Origin: Mycteria americana
Taxonomy: Eukaryota; Chordata; Aves; Ciconiiformes; Ciconiidae
Reading direction: 5' to 3'
DNA: 64,000 bases
NCBI RefSeq assembly: GCF_035582795.1
Contig: NC_134367.1
Span: 111,338,062-111,402,061 of the forward strand
The notes under the pieces are model-generated. The model was not told where the DNA came from. It worked only from the letters and a program-made list of their open reading frames with translations, and made no database searches. Positions within the stretch are counted from its first letter, which is position 1. Each line of letters opens with the position of its first letter. Both the position numbers and the translations under genes were made by a program. Shown piece by piece: positions 62,691-64,000 of this stretch.

Positions 62691-64000
62691 AAAACAGGAA
62701 AAGTAGGATAAACTACTGAGGATATTCTACATACTGTGTTCATAAAATTAAATGTGAAACATACCCCGTTACAGAGCTGGTGTGCGTCTGCTAAATACAA
62801 CAGGGAAGTCGCTGGACTGCACTGAATGTACCTCTGATGTCACAGGTCACCAGTATACCTTCTGCCTTTGAACAAGGCGGTAGCTGACGTGCATGTGTTA
62901 CTGTGCTGGATGTTGAAATGTAGGCAGTGACTGTTCCCTTGGGTCTTCCGACATCTGGTGTGATGAACTTAGGGGTGTGTGCTGAGCTGCTATAGTCCCC
63001 AGGTTTTACTAAATTTCTTGTGAGTCTAGAGTATGTTTTGGGAAGCGGAGATGTGCATTGATTTGCTCTGTCAAGTTGCTGCTCCCACTAAGCACAAAAA
63101 TCCTGAAGTAGGGAATTTACCGGAGTGCTTTGCAGCCTTTTCAGGCACATTTTCAGTGGCACCTTCTGTAGGGCAGGCTCTCCCTCTGCCAATATATGCC
63201 GCTCCCTTTCTCCCCAGGTATGCAGGTGGTCTGCTGAGGTATGATGAATTTCATACACTTCTGTAAGCTGTTTAGCAAAGGAAGTCTAGTTTTCAGTAAG
63301 CTTGCCTTTTGCTGAGTCATGTGTATTATTGTCTTCCCCAATTCTTCACTGTCTCCATATCCTATACTTTCTTAAATGTCTACAATATGGTATCCTTGCC
63401 ATTCCTTTCTCTCCCTGAGATAATAATGCTATTGTTTCCTCTCCTCCTCCTCTTCCTACCCTCCCCATCCCCATTTCATACCTTATTTTTGGCCTGTGGG
63501 ATGGAAAGAGACGTCATGTGCTGTGGCTGGGCTGGAGCTACGCATGTTCTGACTTGGCTAGTTGGTTATGTACCTGCTGTGTGGCCTGGACCTTGTCCCC
63601 ATCGGTTGGTTTGAAAATCGTTTTCTCCCTGCTTTTCCCACAGTAGAAGAAGACAGATCCTTTTCAATTTTTTTGCCTAATGGAGCTTTTCATATTAGAA
63701 ACTTACACAAGCTTTTTGTCTCTAATATGGTCTGCTCCCTTGCCAAATTTGACTGAAACTAGCCAAGGGGTCAGAAAACCACAAAGCTTACAGAAATGAA
63801 TTCAAAAATATAAGGCAGTTTAACTAAATCCACAACTGAAGAGATTGTACTATATCTGTTTCTAAACTCAGTTACTACAGTACAAACATGATGCTGCTCA
63901 GCTCTCAAAATGGTGGTCAATAATAGATTTTACCCTATTTTCCTTTTCTAAATAGTTTTATTGACCTTTATATTGGGTTTTGGTTTGTTCTGTTTTGTTT
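61910..64000. other. Region downstream of EPCAM, no recognised gene
   Basis: Short ORFs only (up to about 100 codons), without domains. It contains the C26/A14 homopolymer pair at 62,655-62,694. I see no exon with family similarity before the window end. Confidence 0.55.
62655..62694. repeat. Homopolymer pair: 26 C followed by 14 A
   Basis: An uninterrupted run of 26 C (62,655-62,680) is directly followed by 14 A (62,681-62,694). It is a poly-pyrimidine/poly-purine switch prone to length error and G-quadruplex formation on the minus strand. Confidence 0.9.

Overview
The window is nuclear DNA from a vertebrate, almost certainly a bird. It holds four intron-containing vertebrate genes with GT-AG splice sites, CpG-island promoters, CR1 LINEs with the avian-type 3' end (tandem ATTCTATG-like repeats), and one solo LTR of a type common in bird genomes. 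All four genes could be assembled exon by exon from the sequence. Protein identities rest on remembered family sequences, not on a search.

Layout. (1) 1-25,974, minus strand: WDR43, a nucleolar WD40/UTP12 protein of the small-subunit processome, 18 coding exons and 662 residues, all inside the window. Its introns carry four box C/D snoRNA copies (two SNORD53-like, two SNORD92-like) and a decayed CR1. (2) 25.4-26.7 kb: a CpG island shared head-to-head by WDR43 and TRMT61B. A perfect 38-bp inverted repeat with a 7-nt spacer sits between the two start codons. (3) 26,137-34,069, plus strand: TRMT61B, a mitochondrial tRNA m1A58 methyltransferase, 7 coding exons, 422 residues. (4) 34,322-43,560, minus strand: SPDYA (Speedy/RINGO A), a CDK activator, 6 coding exons, 309 residues, convergent with TRMT61B. 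Its last intron holds a 2.7-kb CR1. Its CpG-island promoter lies at about 44.4-45.2 kb. (5) 45.2-55.4 kb: intergenic, with no gene I can support. (6) 55.4-61.9 kb, plus strand: EPCAM, an epithelial cell-adhesion glycoprotein, 9 coding exons, 306 residues. Its intron 4 holds a solo LTR. (7) 61.9-64 kb: no recognised gene.

The genes do not form a pathway. WDR43 and its intronic snoRNAs do share a theme: the host protein makes ribosomes and the guide RNAs modify 28S rRNA. The gene order is of interest. WDR43-TRMT61B-SPDYA matches the human 2p23 block, but the human neighbour PPP1CB is not seen where expected, and EPCAM (human 2p21, beside MSH2) takes its place.

I found no novel multi-gene system. 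The most notable items are the snoRNA family whose guides are shifted by two nucleotides, the perfect promoter palindrome, and the EPCAM-SPDYA junction.
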